A stretch of 5,087 nt of DNA from NCBI GenBank assembly GCA_030152125.1, contig JASLIR010000142.1, positions 1 through 5,087 of the forward strand, given 5' to 3'. The stretch is from Alkanindiges sp. (GTDB taxonomy: Bacteria > Pseudomonadota > Gammaproteobacteria > Pseudomonadales > Moraxellaceae). Position numbers and translations under genes: made by a program. Shown here in pieces: positions 1 to 5,087 of the stretch (within the stretch, counting starts at the first letter, position 1; the number at the start of each line of letters is the position of its first letter). Under the pieces are notes generated by a model. That model did no database searches. It was given only the letters and a program-made list of their open reading frames with translations, and was not told where the DNA came from.

Positions 1-12
1 GGGTTTTTTACC

Positions 13-26
13 AGATGTTGCCATCT
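13..26 (-). other. Small hairpin just downstream of tRNA-Glu
   Basis: Read on the minus strand, six bases after the encoded CCA end, the sequence AGATG-GCAA-CATCT forms a perfect 5-bp stem closed by a GNRA-type tetraloop. It lies in the 3' trailer of the tRNA transcript. It is not followed by a U-run inside the window. The next bases on that strand are an A-run and CCC (positions 1-9), which could be the left arm of a terminator whose other arm lies beyond the window edge. It could equally be the spacer to another tRNA in a cluster. The stem is visible; its function is a guess. Confidence 0.3.
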
Positions 27-32
27 TAAATA

Positions 33-108
33 TGGCGTCCCTACGGGGATTCGAACCCCGGTTACCGCCGTGAAAGGGCGATGTCCTAGGCCTCTAGACG
101 ATAGGGAC
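33..108 (-). tRNA. tRNA-Glu (anticodon UUC)
   Basis: This is a complete 76-nt tRNA that decodes GAA and GAG during translation; tRNA-Glu is also used in tetrapyrrole synthesis in bacteria that follow the C5 route. The acceptor stem GTCCCTA (108-102) pairs perfectly with TAGGGAC (43-37), followed by discriminator G and an encoded CCA (35-33). The anticodon loop CTTTCAC (76-70) carries TTC at 74-72. The T arm has stem CGGGG/CCCCG around TTCGAAT. The D arm and anticodon arm match the E. coli tRNA-Glu(UUC) layout closely, with a G-U wobble closing the anticodon stem. It is transcribed away from recN; a promoter and 61-nt leader are proposed upstream. Further tRNA genes could follow beyond the left edge, but none is visible. 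Confidence 0.98.
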
Positions 109-113
109 TTAGC

Positions 114-162
114 GTCATTTCGATGACAAAATTGCATTTTGTTGCAATCTTTGGCTGTCATC
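114..162 (-). other. Structured leader of the tRNA-Glu transcript
   Basis: On the minus strand, between the proposed start site (near 169) and the mature tRNA 5' end (108), two nested perfect inverted repeats occur. The outer stem is GATGACA (162-156) with TGTCATC (128-122), 7 bp. The inner stem is ATTGCA (148-143) with TGCAAT (136-131), 6 bp, with a 6-nt loop. A competing stem can form between GTCAT (127-123) and ATGAC (118-114) over a CGAA loop, sharing the right arm of the outer stem. A third option pairs ACAAAA (142-137) with TTTTGT (131-126). The pairing is read directly from the sequence. A role in RNase P or RNase E processing, or in transcription control, is inference. Confidence 0.5.
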
Positions 163-175
163 TCAAGGTAGCGCA

Positions 176-204
176 ATTTTAGACAGGAATTTTAAAGGAT
201 GCAA
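176..204 (-). promoter_or_regulatory. Probable sigma-70 promoter of tRNA-Glu
   Basis: On the minus strand a -35 element TTGCAT (204-199) is followed, after exactly 17 bases, by a -10 element TAAAAT (181-176; five of six consensus bases). The stretch between the -10 and the expected start near 169 is TGCGCT, a GC-rich discriminator typical of stringently controlled stable-RNA promoters. The sequence just upstream of the -35 (205-230) is strongly A/T-rich, as expected for an UP element. It points at the tRNA with a 61-nt leader. The -35 matches the consensus at only three positions, so this remains a prediction. Confidence 0.6.
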
Positions 205-214
205 ATATAAAATC

Positions 215-346
215 ATGAAAAACTTATTGTTTGGTTGATTATTATTCATTGTAGGTGTCGCTTGATGGTTTTATGGGCAAAATGTCATGTTAGCGACAGC
301 AAAACATGCAGTTCCCTTATATTGAGTAAGCGGTGAGAACTGCTAA
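215..346 (+). pseudogene. TGA-interrupted frame resembling a small membrane protein
   Basis: From ATG at 215 to TAA at 344-346 there is one frame of 43 codons, interrupted by TGA at 236-238, 263-265 and 323-325 and by no other stop. The segments between the stops are MKNLLFG, LLFIVGVA, WFYGQNVMLATAKHAVPLY and VSGENC. The first two together look like a lysine-flanked start followed by a hydrophobic helix. An AAAGGA stretch ends 15 bases before the ATG, too far for a good ribosome site. TGA is clearly a stop in this genome, since the transporter and coaE genes end with it and neighbours use TGG for Trp. The frame is therefore either a decayed small gene or a chance pattern in AT-rich DNA. I cannot assign a family. 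Confidence 0.2.
308..343 (-). terminator. Possible terminator after recN
   Basis: Read on the minus strand, 38 bases past the recN stop, GCAGTTC (343-337) pairs perfectly with GAACTGC (314-308). Inside the 22-nt loop, CTTA (330-327) can pair with TAAG (319-316). The stem is followed by ATGTTTTG, so the T-tract is short and offset by two bases. The 7-bp dyad is clear, but the long loop and short T-run make this a weak intrinsic terminator. It could instead be a factor-dependent end or chance. Confidence 0.35.
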
Positions 347-381
347 TTGTTTGCTGGAGCAGATTTAGCGCCCACTGCATC

Positions 382-2031
382 CTAAGACAAATTTAGCAAC
401 TGACGCGCATGCTGCAAGGTGGTTTCGGTAATTTCCACGCCTCCGGACATTCTGGCCAGTTCCAGAATACGGCGTTGCTGGTCCAGCTGAAAAATCTGGC
501 TGGACGCCTGATCGGTTTGCTGTTTTTCTGCCAGTAAATGCTGGTCTGCCAGTGCGGCAACCTGTGGCTGATGGGTAATACACAGAATTTGCACATGCTT
601 GCCCAGGTTTTTCAGTAGGCGGCCAACTATTTCTGCCGTGCCGCCGCTAATACCTACGTCCACCTCATCAAACACCAGTACGTCGGCATCAGTTTTTTCC
701 GCGTTCATCACCTGCATCACCAGTGCAATTCGCGATAGCTCGCCACCTGAAGCTACTTTAGCCAGGGGCTGCGCCGGAATGCCTTTGTTGGCGGTAAAGT
801 TCAACTGAATGGACGACAGGCCATCGGCACCGGGTTGTTCCAGTGTTTCAAAGCCAAACTCAAAGTGTGCCTCTGGCAGTGCCAGTGGGCGTACCTGTGC
901 TGTCAGGTTTTTTGCCAGTGGTTCGGCCGCTGCACGGCGTGCCTGATCCAGCGCGCTAGCCGCCTGCATAAACGCCTGTTCCGCCTGTTGTAGCTGTGCC
1001 GCCATGGCTTCCGGGTTATCCAGCAGGCTTAGGCGTTCCAATTCAGCTTGCCACTGGTCAATCATGCCAAGCAGTTCATTAGGGTTGATACGGTATTTTC
1101 TGGCCAGGCGATGGAATACTTCCAGATGCTGGTTTAGCTCAGTCATGCGTTCCGGGTCAAAGCTCTGTTGGTCTATAAATTGCCGCAAGGTAGCAACCGC
1201 ATCATCCAGTTCACTGTGTGCATTGACCAGGGCTTCATTCACATTATTTAAGTGAACTGAGCGTGAGGCATGGGTTTGTGTGCGCCGGCTTAAGGCTGCC
1301 AGTTGCTGAATAATGTTATTTTCCTGTTCATCCAGTGCATCCACCAGAGCGGCGCAGTCGTGCATCATCGACTCGAAATGGCTTAAGCGGTCATATTCCT
1401 GCTCCAGCTCCTGATAGTTCAGGGACTGTAAAGGCAGTATTTCTTCCAGTTGCACTTCCAGTTCAATCAGGCGGGCCTGCCGTTGTGCCTGTGCGCTAAG
1501 GGCAGACTGTTGCTCAGTGATTAAATGTCGCCAGTGCTGGTATTTCTGCTTTACATCGTCTGCCTGAGCCTTAAAACCGGCATAGCGGTCCAGCCAGTTT
1601 TTTGGATAGGGTGGTTCCAGCAGTTGTTGCTGGCTATGCTGGCTATACAGTTGCACCAGCAGGCGCCCAATGTCTTTAAGTTCACCCAGGCTGGAAGGGC
1701 GGCCATTAATCCAGGCTTTGCTGCGGCCATTACTTAAAATAACCCGGCGTAAGTGAACCTGCTGTTCGGCATCATCCAGTTCGCGTTCATTCAGCCATTG
1801 CAGTACCGGACTATCCACCGGGTAGTCAAAGCTGGCAGTCACATCGGCTTTTTCAGCACCAAAACGTACATGGCTGGCATCGCTACGATCGCCCAGGCAT
1901 ACGGACAGCGCGTCAATCAATAGCGACTTGCCAGCCCCGGTTTCCCCTGTCAGCACATTAAAGCCGCCAGACAGTTCAATGGACAGTTGCTCGGCAAGGG
2001 CAAAATTCTGTAGGTGCAAATGGCTTAGCAT
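382..2031 (-). CDS. recN: DNA repair protein RecN
   Basis: RecN is an SMC-like ATPase acting in recombinational repair of DNA double-strand breaks in the nucleoid; it binds DNA ends and works with RecA. The 549-residue product is essentially full length (E. coli RecN has 553). Visible motifs are Walker A GETGAGKS (29-36), the QLYSQHSQQQLL region (127-138), ABC signature VASGGELSR (426-434), Walker B VLVFDEVDVGISG (451-463) and switch histidine in CITHQP (484-489). The middle, about 155-370, is rich in Gln, Glu and Leu and fits the two coiled-coil arms. The C-terminus ends in the usual ELARMSGG...TLQHARQLL. The ATG at 2029-2031 is supported by the N-terminus (MLSHLHLQNFALAEQL matches the family) and by an in-frame TAG a few codons upstream. 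A purine-rich AGAGG lies 12 bases upstream, a long spacing. The stop is TAG. It diverges from ppnP and in many bacteria belongs to the SOS regulon. Confidence 0.98.
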   Translation of the reverse strand: MLSHLHLQNFALAEQLSIELSGGFNVLTGETGAGKSLLIDALSVCLGDRSDASHVRFGAEKADVTASFDYPVDSPVLQWLNERELDDAEQQVHLRRVILSNGRSKAWINGRPSSLGELKDIGRLLVQLYSQHSQQQLLEPPYPKNWLDRYAGFKAQADDVKQKYQHWRHLITEQQSALSAQAQRQARLIELEVQLEEILPLQSLNYQELEQEYDRLSHFESMMHDCAALVDALDEQENNIIQQLAALSRRTQTHASRSVHLNNVNEALVNAHSELDDAVATLRQFIDQQSFDPERMTELNQHLEVFHRLARKYRINPNELLGMIDQWQAELERLSLLDNPEAMAAQLQQAEQAFMQAASALDQARRAAAEPLAKNLTAQVRPLALPEAHFEFGFETLEQPGADGLSSIQLNFTANKGIPAQPLAKVASGGELSRIALVMQVMNAEKTDADVLVFDEVDVGISGGTAEIVGRLLKNLGKHVQILCITHQPQVAALADQHLLAEKQQTDQASSQIFQLDQQRRILELARMSGGVEITETTLQHARQLLNLS

Positions 2032-2158
2032 TGAACAGGCATACCTCTATGAACGGTGAGGGTGGTCAGCGGCAAACAGGGAAGGTGATTTTATGGCGTT
2101 TATCAATTCAGTCTTGCGTTTAAGCTTAACATTTTGTGCAGAAAAATCGCAAAGATGT

Positions 2159-2186
2159 TTGACGGTAATTGATAACAGAATATAGG
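2159..2186 (+). promoter_or_regulatory. Possible promoter of ppnP
   Basis: TTGACG (2159-2164, five of six -35 consensus bases) is followed after 16 bases by TATAGG (2181-2186, four of six -10 bases). It would start transcription near 2193 and give a 5' untranslated region of roughly 135 bases before ppnP. A TAAAAT sequence at 2296-2301, closer to the gene, resembles a -10 but lacks a matching -35 element, so the true start could be there instead. No comparably good promoter for recN was found on the opposite strand of this 296-base gap. Confidence 0.35.
2163..2178 (-). promoter_or_regulatory. Degenerate LexA-like (SOS) box upstream of recN
   Basis: On the minus strand the 16-mer CTGTTATCAATTACCG fits the proteobacterial LexA pattern CTGT-N8-ACAG at seven of the eight fixed positions, with an AT-rich centre. 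The mismatch is C for A in the second half-site. It lies 132 bases upstream of the recN start codon and between the -35 and -10 of the proposed ppnP promoter. LexA control of recN is well established in E. coli. Binding here is only inferred, because the CAG triplet is normally strict and other bacteria use different LexA motifs. Confidence 0.3.
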
Positions 2187-2327
2187 TGCATGTGTTGAAT
2201 ACTGCTACTATATAGTCAGGGTCTGTGGCCGTTGCATCACGTTTGGATATAGCGGATATTTGGCAGGACCCCTAGCCCAAAGTGCAGTGCTCGGCTAAAA
2301 TACGGCGGTCTTTCGTGGAGTAAAAAG

Positions 2328-2654
2328 ATGAATCCTGCTCAATTTGACCAAGTGACAGTAATTAAAAAGTCAAATATATATTTTAATGGCAAATGCATTA
2401 GCCATACCGTACAGTTTGATGATGGCAGCAAAAAAACGCTGGGAGTGTTTCTTCCCACCGAAAAGCCATTAACCTTTGAAACCCATGTGCCTGAGCGTAT
2501 GGAAATTATTGCGGGTGAGTGCCGTGTGCGCATTGCCGATGCGGAAGAAAGCGAGCTGTATCGTGCCGGGCAGTCTTTTTATGTGCCGGGTAACAGCCGT
2601 TTTTATGTGGAAGTATCCGAGCCGGTTGATTATGTGTGCCATCTGGAAGGCTAA
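2328..2654 (+). CDS. ppnP: Pyrimidine/purine nucleoside phosphorylase PpnP
   Basis: PpnP (formerly YaiE, DUF1255) phosphorolyses a wide range of nucleosides to the free base and ribose-1-phosphate in cytosolic nucleoside salvage. The 108-residue product is one small cupin-type beta-barrel domain. The core from about residue 16 (NIYFNGKCISHTVQF) to the end aligns with the 94-residue E. coli protein. Recognisable blocks are KKTLGVFLP (35-43), the MEIIAGECRVRI strand (58-69), AGQSFYVPGNSRF (80-92) and the terminal SEPVDYVCHLEG. It has about ten more N-terminal residues than E. coli PpnP. The start is well supported: GGAG at 2317-2320 lies seven bases before the ATG. The gene stands alone, diverging from recN and followed by a possible terminator. 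No membrane segment or signal peptide is present. The family call is firm; the enzymatic role is transferred from the E. coli protein. Confidence 0.93.
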   Translation: MNPAQFDQVTVIKKSNIYFNGKCISHTVQFDDGSKKTLGVFLPTEKPLTFETHVPERMEIIAGECRVRIADAEESELYRAGQSFYVPGNSRFYVEVSEPVDYVCHLEG

Positions 2655-2674
2655 TCCAGTCTGATTGTTGTGCT

Positions 2675-2722
2675 GGCAATGGCTACTAACGTGTTAGCCA
2701 TTCGCCTAAAGCCGTATTTTTC
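2675..2722 (+). terminator. Possible terminator after ppnP
   Basis: Twenty-odd bases past the ppnP stop, AATGGCTA (2678-2685) pairs perfectly with TAGCCATT (2695-2702) over a 9-nt loop. The stem extends by GGC (2675-2677) with GCC (2704-2706) if C2703 is bulged. A run of five T followed by CTT starts at 2717, ten bases after the stem. The stem is strong, but the T-run is displaced, so it is not a textbook intrinsic terminator. An alternative is a leader element of rlmB. Confidence 0.4.
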
Positions 2723-2757
2723 TTCGTTGTTATTTCCTTTATTCTGAACAGATGATG

Positions 2758-2775
2758 GGTGTCATTTGATGACCC
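2758..2775. other. Dyad GTCAT-TTG-ATGAC upstream of rlmB
   Basis: GTCAT (2761-2765) and ATGAC (2769-2773) form a perfect 5-bp dyad around TTG, and GG (2758-2759) can pair with CC (2774-2775) past a bulged T. It lies about 75 bases before the rlmB start codon. It may be a protein-binding dyad or an RNA hairpin in the leader. It is nearly the same sequence as the dyad at 114-127 near the tRNA gene. Confidence 0.3.
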
Positions 2776-2807
2776 GGTTGTCTACGTCAGCTCACTACAC
2801 ACCGTTG

Positions 2808-2823
2808 CAGCATGGCTATGCTG
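2808..2823 (+). other. Hairpin in the probable rlmB leader
   Basis: CAGCAT (2808-2813) and ATGCTG (2818-2823) are perfect complements around a GGCT tetraloop. The structure ends 27 bases before the rlmB ATG and contains an in-frame upstream ATG at 2812. If transcribed, it would be a 6-bp hairpin near the ribosome-binding region and would tend to hide the upstream ATG. No T-run follows, so it is not an intrinsic terminator. The dyad is seen directly; function is unknown. Confidence 0.35.
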
Positions 2824-2850
2824 TGGCAGTGCTTTATTGAAGTCCAGATT

Positions 2851-3591
2851 ATGGCAAAGCCCGAATATCATTTTGGATTGCATGCGGTTGAATCCCTGCT
2901 ACTTACCCAGCCGGAACTGGTGCTCAGCCTGTTTGTGCTGCAAGGCAGGGAAGATGAGCGTTTAAGTCATTTACTGACCTTGGCAACACCGCATGGGATC
3001 AGTGTACAAAAAGCCTCGCGCGATACACTGGCTAAGCTGGCAGGCGCGACCCAGCATCAGGGTATTGTTGCTGCCGTGCGTCCGGCTACTGTATTAAATG
3101 AACAGGACCTGGACAAGCTGGTAGCCGGCAAGGCAGATGTTTTTTTGCTGGTGCTGGATCAAATTACCGACCCGCATAACCTGGGAGCCTGTATCCGTAC
3201 GGCTGCTGCCATGGGGGTGGATGCGGTGATTGCTCCACGTGACCGCGCTGCCAGTTTAACCCCTACTGCGCGTAAAGTGGCAGCGGGTGGTGCGGAAAAA
3301 GTGGCCTTTGTGCAGGTAACCAACCTCGCTCGCGCCTTGGCAAGCCTGCGTGAGCAGGGGGTACGGGTGATTGGCACCTTGCTGGATGAGCAGGCCAAGC
3401 CGATTGACCAGTGCGATTTTACCGGGGCCATTGCCGTAGTGATGGGAGCAGAGGATACCGGTTTGCGCCGGCTGACCCGGGAGCAATGCGACCAGGCTGC
3501 CTATATTCCCATGCAAGGCGACTTGCAGAGTTTGAATGTGAGTGTAGCGACTGGTATGGCTTTATACGAGGCCTGCCGGCAACGTACATAA
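2851..3591 (+). CDS. rlmB: 23S rRNA (guanosine-2'-O-)-methyltransferase RlmB
   Basis: RlmB is a SPOUT-class (SpoU/TrmH family) enzyme that uses S-adenosylmethionine to methylate the ribose 2'-OH of G2251 in the peptidyl-transferase P-loop of 23S rRNA. The 246-residue product compares with 243 in E. coli. The N-terminal substrate-binding domain (about 5-80) begins YHFGLHAVESLL and ends around HQGIVAAVRP. The knotted catalytic domain shows motif 1 TDPHNLGACIRTA (107-119), motif 2 VMGAEDTGLRRLTRE (197-211) and motif 3 IPMQGDLQSLNVSVATG (219-235). The ATG at 2851 is preferred over the in-frame ATG at 2812: the family N-terminus starts there, and the 13 upstream residues look non-homologous. The ribosome site is weak (GAAG at 2839-2842, eight bases upstream). 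Unlike in E. coli, no rnr gene precedes it. The transporter gene follows 14 bases after its stop. Confidence 0.96.
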   Translation: MAKPEYHFGLHAVESLLLTQPELVLSLFVLQGREDERLSHLLTLATPHGISVQKASRDTLAKLAGATQHQGIVAAVRPATVLNEQDLDKLVAGKADVFLLVLDQITDPHNLGACIRTAAAMGVDAVIAPRDRAASLTPTARKVAAGGAEKVAFVQVTNLARALASLREQGVRVIGTLLDEQAKPIDQCDFTGAIAVVMGAEDTGLRRLTREQCDQAAYIPMQGDLQSLNVSVATGMALYEACRQRT

Positions 3592-3605
3592 TATGAGGGT
3601 AGTGG

Positions 3606-4517
3606 ATGTCCACTGAAGTAAGCCGCGCTGAACTGGATCGTCAGGCGGAAATAAAAAAGGGATATTTACTACTGATTGCCACCATGCTGATATGGGGCAG
3701 TTTTACCCTGATATCACGCATTGGTGCCAAACAGGCACTCACCGCATGGGATATTACCGCCCTGCGCTTTGCCACAGCATTTATTGTACTTATACCCATT
3801 CAGCTATGGCGGCGTGAATGGCGGTTCCTGCTGGATAGCCGGGTGCTGGTACTGGCCGTGCTGGGTGGTATTGCCTATTCCTGTGCGGTGTATTCCGGTT
3901 TTAGTTATGCACCGGCAGCCCATGCGGCCATCTGGTTAAACGGCTTTTTACCGGCCTGTACCGCCATTGCTGCCTATTTTGTGCTGAGCGAGCGCTTTAG
4001 CAAGCATATCTGGATTAGCCTGGCGTTTATGGCGCTGGGGCTAGGGGGTATGGTGTTGGCTATGGTATATGAAGGCCAGTTTTATCTTAGCCGTGGTGAT
4101 CTGTTTTTTGTGATGGGTGCGGCCTTTTGGGGCGTGTACACGGTTTTTTTAAAGCGCTGGATGCTGCCACCCTGGCAGGCCATGGCAGGGGTTGCCATCT
4201 GGTCGGCTATTATTTTTCTGCCGGTGTATGTGTTATTCCTGCCTAAAAAGCTGGAAACCGCCACGTATATGCAGATGGCGGAGCAGGGAATTTTTCATGG
4301 CGTGTTTGTGGTGATTATTGCCATGCTAACCTACATTGGCGCCATAGAGCGGCTTGGTGCTTTTAAAACAGGTAGTCTGTTGGCGCTGGCACCCTTTCTG
4401 GCGGCTTTGGCTGCGGTACCATTACTGAATGAGCCATTGAATCTGGCCATTGCAGTGGGTCTTTTGGGGATGGGGATTGGGGCGCTTCAGCCCTGGCGCT
4501 GGCGCGCTAATACCTGA
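3606..4517 (+). CDS. EamA/DMT-family transporter (RhaT/RhtA-like permease)
   Basis: This 303-residue inner-membrane protein has the two tandem EamA repeats of the drug/metabolite transporter superfamily, about ten helices in all. Repeat 1 spans about 19-153 and repeat 2 about 163-295. Predicted helices lie near 19-36, 47-66, 79-98, 102-125, 133-153, 165-182, 190-212, 231-248, 257-275 and 278-294. Family signatures include LLLIATMLIWGSFTLISRIG (21-40), LRFATAF (53-59) and the Leu-x-Glu turns at the ends of the fourth and ninth helices (VLSERF at 126-131, LLNEPL at 273-278). The basic tail WRWR fits a cytoplasmic C-terminus. ATG 3606 is supported by GAGGG at 3595-3599, six bases upstream. Members export amino acids, amines or other metabolites; the substrate cannot be read here. 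It is probably cotranscribed with rlmB, although their roles seem unrelated. Its last 31 bases overlap coaE on the other strand. Confidence 0.93.
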   Translation: MSTEVSRAELDRQAEIKKGYLLLIATMLIWGSFTLISRIGAKQALTAWDITALRFATAFIVLIPIQLWRREWRFLLDSRVLVLAVLGGIAYSCAVYSGFSYAPAAHAAIWLNGFLPACTAIAAYFVLSERFSKHIWISLAFMALGLGGMVLAMVYEGQFYLSRGDLFFVMGAAFWGVYTVFLKRWMLPPWQAMAGVAIWSAIIFLPVYVLFLPKKLETATYMQMAEQGIFHGVFVVIIAMLTYIGAIERLGAFKTGSLLALAPFLAALAAVPLLNEPLNLAIAVGLLGMGIGALQPWRWRANT

Positions 4518-5087
4518 TAGCTGGCGTGCAGGCTTTCCAGCTGCTGATATAAGTGCGCCAAGTCACCATCATTGACAGCAATATCATCGGCATGGGTCTG
4601 GCGTTGTAATCGTGGCATTTGTACAGCCATAATTCTGGCAATGGCATCGCTGCTTTGTGCATCGCGTAAACTTGCGCGTGACAGCTGCAAATGTTCTGGC
4701 ACATCAATCAGTAAAATACGTTCCACCAGCTCATGCTGCCTGCTTTCAAGCAGTAAGGGTGACACCAGCATGCTATAGCTGGAATTTGAAGCTTCCAGTT
4801 GCCGGATAATTTCCTGGCGAATGCGGGGGTGGGTAATTGCTTCCAGTGTTTGCCGCGCTTCCGGATGGGTAAAAATATGCTGCCTGAGTGCGGCCCGGTC
4901 CAGAGTGCCATTTGACTGTAGTACCCAGTCACCAAAAGCGGCTTTAATCTCGTTAAGAGCGGGTTGTCCGGGCTCAACCACCAGCCGGGCCACAACATCG
5001 GCATCTACAATATCAATGCCCTGACTGGCAAACCAGTCACTGGCAGCGGTTTTACCACTGCCAATACCACCTGTTAAACCAACTACC
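4487..5087 (-). CDS. coaE: Dephospho-CoA kinase CoaE (partial, 5' end outside window)
   Basis: CoaE catalyses the last step of coenzyme A synthesis, ATP-dependent phosphorylation of the 3'-OH of dephospho-CoA, in the cytosol. The frame stays open from the right edge (first full codon at 5086) to TGA at 4489-4487, giving 199 visible residues against about 206 in E. coli, so only the start codon and a few residues are missing. The visible sequence opens VVGLTGGIGSGKT with the P-loop at 6-13. It continues with DAD (28-30) of the substrate site, the ITHPRIR block (84-90), SPLLLES (109-115), LLIDVP (125-130), a lid region around LRDAQSSDAIARIMAVQM (140-157) and ADDIAVNDG (166-174). A GTG within the frame at 4993 is internal and is not the start, because the P-loop lies upstream of it. 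In many gammaproteobacteria coaE follows pilD, which would lie off the edge. Here no yacG follows; the gene runs into the convergent transporter gene. Confidence 0.96.
   Translation of the reverse strand, partial: VVGLTGGIGSGKTAASDWFASQGIDIVDADVVARLVVEPGQPALNEIKAAFGDWVLQSNGTLDRAALRQHIFTHPEARQTLEAITHPRIRQEIIRQLEASNSSYSMLVSPLLLESRQHELVERILLIDVPEHLQLSRASLRDAQSSDAIARIMAVQMPRLQRQTHADDIAVNDGDLAHLYQQLESLHASYQVLARQRQG

Noticed and set aside
33..162. tRNA 3' end as an integration site for a mobile element
   Set aside because: No integrase gene or second copy of the tRNA 3' end is present in the window, and the flanking genes are housekeeping genes.
215..346. TGA read as tryptophan by a variant genetic code
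   Set aside because: The transporter and coaE genes both end in TGA at the expected family length, and tryptophans in recN, coaE and the transporter are encoded by TGG.
365..583. Minus-strand open frame of 72 codons across the recN 3' end
   Set aside because: It overlaps recN in another frame, and its product lacks any recognisable family feature; recN in this region is strongly conserved.
2202..2219. CTG...CAG pair around the palindrome ACTATATAGT as a second LexA box
   Set aside because: The triplets are 12 bases apart instead of the required 10, so it cannot be a normal LexA site. The palindrome may just be an AT-rich promoter-like stretch.
2812..2850. Longer N-terminus for RlmB from the ATG at 2812
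   Set aside because: The 13 extra residues do not resemble the family. The conserved N-terminus starts right after the ATG at 2851, and the upstream ATG lies in a hairpin loop and stem.
2759..2965. GTG-started frame of 68 codons before and into rlmB
   Set aside because: It begins inside the dyad at 2758-2775, has no ribosome site, and runs out of frame into the conserved rlmB N-terminus, so it is most likely a shadow frame.

Overview
The window looks like ordinary chromosome from a gammaproteobacterium of intermediate GC content, outside the enteric bacteria. RecN, PpnP, RlmB and CoaE are all full-length or nearly so and resemble their proteobacterial families. The tRNA-Glu is close to the Escherichia coli one with CCA encoded in the gene. 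The gene order differs from E. coli. I cannot name the genus from sequence alone. No IS element, phage gene, CRISPR array or foreign-looking island is visible.

Layout. Positions 1-108 hold the end of a tRNA locus on the minus strand: a complete tRNA-Glu(UUC) at 33-108. Its probable promoter lies at 176-204, and between them is a 61-nt leader that can fold into a nested hairpin. Positions 109-381 carry no intact protein gene, only that promoter and leader, a reading frame broken by three TGA codons, and a possible recN terminator. recN (382-2031, minus) encodes the DNA-repair SMC-like ATPase. The 296-base gap at 2032-2327 separates it from the divergently transcribed ppnP (2328-2654, plus), and holds a possible ppnP promoter overlapping a degenerate LexA-like box. 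After ppnP, a 196-base gap contains three dyads, one of which may be a terminator. rlmB (2851-3591, plus) and a ten-helix EamA/DMT-family transporter (3606-4517, plus) follow 14 bases apart as a likely two-gene operon. The last gene, coaE (4487-5087, minus), runs off the right edge lacking only a few N-terminal residues. It meets the transporter tail-to-tail with a 31-base antisense overlap.

The genes are housekeeping functions without a common pathway: translation (tRNA-Glu, RlmB), DNA double-strand break repair (RecN), nucleoside salvage (PpnP), coenzyme A synthesis (CoaE) and small-metabolite export (EamA transporter). I found no convincing undescribed system. The most notable signals are non-coding: the structured tRNA leader, the TGA-interrupted frame at 215-346, and the LexA-like site between recN and ppnP.
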